From the NCBI GenBank assembly GCA_965276815.1, contig CBDIBE010000010.1, positions 124,001 to 188,000 of the forward strand: a stretch of 64,000 nt of DNA, given 5' to 3'. Positions 61,756 through 64,000 of the stretch are shown here, in pieces (the first letter of the stretch is position 1; each line of letters begins with the position of its first letter). The DNA comes from JAVVHH01 sp965276815 (GTDB lineage Bacteria > Pseudomonadota > Alphaproteobacteria > Acetobacterales > Acetobacteraceae). Under the pieces are notes generated by a model. It did not search any database. It saw nothing but the letters and a program-made list of their open reading frames with translations, and was not told the DNA's origin. The position numbers and the translations under genes were made by a program.

Positions 61756-62474
61756 GTCCCGTGCTCGTGCTGGGCGCCCGCTCGGATATCGGGCGCGCGA
61801 TTGCCCGCCGCTACGCCGAGGCCGGAAGGCCGGTCATACTCGGCGCGCGCCGGGCTGACACGCTCGAGGCCGACCGCGCGGATCTGGCGGTGCGCTACCA
61901 GGTCGCGGCCGAAATCGCCGAGTTCGACGTGACCAGCGCCGAGCCAGATGGCTTCTTTGCCGGGCTCGCCTCGCCGCCGGGAACGGTCATCATGGTCGCC
62001 GGCGGCAACGGGCTGCAGGCGACGTCCGAAGCCGAGGATGCGGCCGCCGACCTGGTGATGTGCACCAACTACACCGGCCCCGCCCGCTTCCTGCTCGCCG
62101 CGGCGCGGGCGATGGAGCCGCATGGCGGCTGCATCATCGGCATCAGCTCGGTCGCCGGCGACCGCGGGCGCAAAGCCAATTTCATTTATGGCTCGGCCAA
62201 GGCCGGCTTCACCGCGTTCCTCTCCGGGCTGCGCAACCGGCTGCACGGCAAGGTGCATGTGATTACCGTCAAGCCGGGATTTGTCGCCACGAGCGCCACC
62301 GCTGCCATGGCGCTGCCGCAGCGGCTGACCGCGCAGCCCAGCGAGGTCGCCGACGCCGTGTTCCGCGCCGAGGCGAAGGGCAGGGACGTCATCTACGTCC
62401 GCCCCATCTGGCGCCTGATCATGACGGTGATCCGCAATATCCCGGAACCGATGTTCAAGAAGATGTCGATCTAG
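61752..62474 (+). CDS. Decaprenylphosphoryl-keto-ribose reductase (DprE2-like SDR)
   Basis: 240 residues from ATG 61752, overlapping the DprE1 stop. A short-chain dehydrogenase with LVLGARSDIGRAIARRYAEAG, Ser in GISSVAGDRGR and YGSAKAG for the Tyr/Lys pair. The C-terminal VKPGFVATSAT, FRAEAKGRDVIYVRPIWRLIM and IRNIPEPMFKKM resemble DprE2, which reduces the keto intermediate to decaprenylphosphoryl-arabinose using NADH. Pairing with DprE1 makes this specific role strongly likely. Confidence 0.93.
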   Translation: MSPVLVLGARSDIGRAIARRYAEAGRPVILGARRADTLEADRADLAVRYQVAAEIAEFDVTSAEPDGFFAGLASPPGTVIMVAGGNGLQATSEAEDAAADLVMCTNYTGPARFLLAAARAMEPHGGCIIGISSVAGDRGRKANFIYGSAKAGFTAFLSGLRNRLHGKVHVITVKPGFVATSATAAMALPQRLTAQPSEVADAVFRAEAKGRDVIYVRPIWRLIMTVIRNIPEPMFKKMSI

Positions 62475-62476
62475 TC

Positions 62477-63094
62477 ATGGGCCTGCTTTCGCTCCTCAGC
62501 ACGGGCTGGACGCCGGATCTGCGCGGCTATCTGGCGCTCGCCGCCGTGTTCTTCATCGGCGGCTTCATCCCGATCCTGCGCACGCCGCTCGTGCTCGCCA
62601 GCGGCGTGGTGTTCGGGCTCGCCGCGGTTCCGGCCATCGTGCTTTCGAGCACGGCTGGCAGCGTCGGCTCCTTCCTGCTCGGCCGCTACTTCCTGCAGGA
62701 CCGGGTGCGCCGCATGCTCGCAAGGCGGCGGCTCTCCGGCGCGGTCATGCGCGCCGTCGACCTCGAGGGCTGGCGCGTGGTCGCCTTGATGCGGCTTTGG
62801 GGGCCGTTCCCGACCGTGGTGCAGAACTACGCCTTCGCCATGAGCCGGATCGGGCTCGTGAGCTTCACCCTCGCGACGCTGGTGTTCAGCGTGCCGCAGA
62901 CCGCTTTCTACAGTTACCTGGGTTCGCTAGGGCAGTCGGCGTTGCGGGGCGAGTTTCCGGGCTACGTTTCCGTCGTGACCGCGGCGGCGGCCTGCCTATG
63001 CGCGGTCACCGTCGTCATGCTCGTCGGCGCCCGCGTCCGCTCGATCCTGCGCCGCGCCGGCGCCGAGCCGGCGCTTACGCCGCCGGCCGCTTGA
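62477..63094 (+). CDS. TVP38/TMEM64 (DedA-like) membrane protein
   Basis: 205 residues from ATG 62477, two bases after dprE2. About five membrane segments, including YLALAAVFFIGGFIPILRTPLVLASGVVFGLAAVPAIVLSSTAGSVGSFLLGRY (VTT/SNARE-associated domain region, about 62535-62690) and LMRLWGPFPTVVQNYAFAMSRI. The family is linked to lipid scrambling. It may help recycle or flip polyprenyl lipids of the neighbouring pathway. Overlaps the convergent MaoC gene by 20 bases. Confidence 0.85.
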   Translation: MGLLSLLSTGWTPDLRGYLALAAVFFIGGFIPILRTPLVLASGVVFGLAAVPAIVLSSTAGSVGSFLLGRYFLQDRVRRMLARRRLSGAVMRAVDLEGWRVVALMRLWGPFPTVVQNYAFAMSRIGLVSFTLATLVFSVPQTAFYSYLGSLGQSALRGEFPGYVSVVTAAAACLCAVTVVMLVGARVRSILRRAGAEPALTPPAA

Positions 63095-63533
63095 GCTGCA
63101 GGCCGGACCGCTTGCAGTGCGCCACCAGCTCGCCGCGCTGGTTATAGGCGCGGTGCAGGTAGGTCACGATCCCCATCGTCGGTCGCGACTTGCTCTCGCG
63201 CAACTCGAGCACCTCGGTCTCCACCCGTAGCGTGTCACCGTGGAAGAGCGGCTTGGGGAAGCGCACCTCGTCCCAGCCCAGATTGGCCACGGCCGTGCCG
63301 AAAGTCGTGTCGTTGACCGAGATGCCGACCATCAGACCGAGGGTGAAGCAGCTATTGACGATCCGCTGGCCGAATTCGGTCTGCTCGCGGCAGTATTCCT
63401 CGTCGAGATGCAGCAGCGCCGGGTTATGGGTCAGCGCGGTGAAGAAGACGTTGTCCGCCTCGGTGATGGTGCGGCGGAGCGGATGCTTGAACATCTGTCC
63501 GACCGTCAGTTCGTCGAAATACAAACCGGGCAT
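63075..63533 (-). CDS. MaoC-type hot-dog hydratase
   Basis: 152 residues. YFDELTVGQMFKHPLRRTITEADNVFFTALTHNPALLHLD has the hydratase-2 motif with catalytic Asp and His at DNVFFTALTHNPALLH. CRSG near the end and PKPLFHGDTLRVETEVLE are typical. It hydrates an enoyl-CoA, perhaps a mesaconyl-CoA or branched-chain intermediate, in a small acyl-CoA locus with the neighbouring dehydrogenase. Convergent with the TVP38 gene. Confidence 0.92.
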   Translation of the reverse strand: MPGLYFDELTVGQMFKHPLRRTITEADNVFFTALTHNPALLHLDEEYCREQTEFGQRIVNSCFTLGLMVGISVNDTTFGTAVANLGWDEVRFPKPLFHGDTLRVETEVLELRESKSRPTMGIVTYLHRAYNQRGELVAHCKRSGLQLKRPAA

Positions 63534-63629
63534 TTTGTCTCTCCCTAAGCGGCTTGGACGGTAAGTAGCACTCGCGTCCCGGTCAAATCGGCGCGGCGAA
63601 CGTTGTTAAACATCGCGCGTTACCCGCGC

Positions 63630-64000
63630 GTGACCCAGCCAGGACGACGAGATGCGGCCGCCACGGACCGGGAGGCGGCGCTGTTGCAAGCGCTGCACGC
63701 GCTAATGCCCCGGATGCAGGCGCGGGCCGCGGCGCTGGACCGGGATGCGGCATTCCCCGCGGACGATTTGCGGGACCTGACGGAGGCCGGCCTGCTGCTG
63801 GCGCCTTTGCCAGCTTCGCTGGGTGGCCTGGGCGCCGGGATCGAGAGGGACGGGGCCGCGCTCATCCGTGAGCTTCTCGTCCTCTGTGGACGCGGTAACC
63901 CTTCCGTCGCCCGCCTGTTCGAGGCGCATGTCAACGCCGTCCGCCTGGTGCACCGTTATGGCACCGTGGAGCAGGCGCGGCTGATGGCCCAGGATGTGTT
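63630..64000 (+). CDS. Acyl-CoA dehydrogenase family protein, 5' part only
   Basis: Begins at GTG 63630, or an inner Met; 123 codons before the window ends. The sequence (ALHALMPRMQARAAALDRDAAFPADDLRDLTEAGLLLAPLPASLGGLGAG, about 63685-63840) is the N-terminal alpha-helical domain of acyl-CoA dehydrogenases, followed by LIRELLVLCGRGNPSVARLFEAHVNAVRLVHRYGTVEQARLM. The FAD-binding middle and C-terminal domains lie beyond 64000. Probably catabolic, divergent from maoC. Confidence 0.85.
   Translation, partial: MTQPGRRDAAATDREAALLQALHALMPRMQARAAALDRDAAFPADDLRDLTEAGLLLAPLPASLGGLGAGIERDGAALIRELLVLCGRGNPSVARLFEAHVNAVRLVHRYGTVEQARLMAQDV

Overview
The window is GC-rich (roughly two-thirds G+C by eye), densely coded on both strands, and reads like an alphaproteobacterial chromosome. 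The gene types and protein flavour (oxalate operon, sugar-acid enzymes, HAD-UbiA/DprE1/DprE2 genes, MaoC and acyl-CoA dehydrogenase) suggest Rhodospirillales, probably Acetobacteraceae. That taxonomic call is an inference. No rRNA gene or CRISPR array is visible. One tRNA-Ser(CGA) is present.

Layout. 1-3.3 kb: transketolase (cut by the window edge), a ChaC-type cyclotransferase, a broken cytochrome c and a small secreted Pro/Ala-rich protein. 3.4-5.6 kb: a small foreign-looking island on the minus strand. It holds a phage HK97-gp10-like protein carrying an unrelated C-terminal domain, a 4-bp-overlapping DUF6984-like partner, a perfect hairpin and an unrecognised 218-residue protein. 5.7-8.6 kb: uvrB and a glutathione transferase. 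8.7-18.0 kb: an oxalate operon, gntR-oxc-frc-acd-sucC-sucD-oxlT, with translationally coupled junctions and a palindromic operator candidate upstream. 18.1-23.4 kb: a sugar-acid catabolic operon (IlvD/Edd dehydratase, RraA-like protein, acetolactate-synthase-like enzyme, class II aldolase) behind a degraded transporter. 23.5-28.6 kb: a lipoprotein, two AraC-type regulators, a poxB stump, Dps and an EmrAB-type efflux pair. 28.6-33.1 kb: an esterase-like protein without its nucleophile serine, a dead AAA-type regulator and a chloroperoxidase whose Tat leader is out of frame. 33.2-36 kb: a three-gene cobalt-type nitrile hydratase / thiocyanate hydrolase-like set with DUF302 and a cysteine-rich beta-propeller.

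36-49.4 kb is a surface-polysaccharide block on the minus strand: an 811-residue double methyltransferase, an epimerase, several glycosyltransferases, a 1469-residue multi-domain protein and a large membrane protein. 49.9-55.6 kb: a HAD dehalogenase, an Rrf2-MFS-panE operon with a clear inverted repeat at the regulator start, a type II NADH dehydrogenase and DUF2165. 56.2-62.5 kb: genes matching the decaprenyl-phosphoryl-arabinose route (HAD-UbiA, DprE1, DprE2) plus a GtrA flippase, an epimerase and a FAD oxidoreductase, which probably feed the glycan block. 62.5-64 kb: a TVP38-type membrane protein, a MaoC hydratase and the start of an acyl-CoA dehydrogenase.

The strongest candidate for something undescribed is the gp10-chimera/DUF6984 pair at 4.4-5.6 kb. 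It looks like a toxin-immunity module built on an orphan phage structural protein. The three-subunit nitrile hydratase locus with its cysteine-rich propeller is the second candidate. The window also carries an unusual number of decaying genes (cytochrome c, MFS transporter, poxB, AAA regulator, Tat leader).
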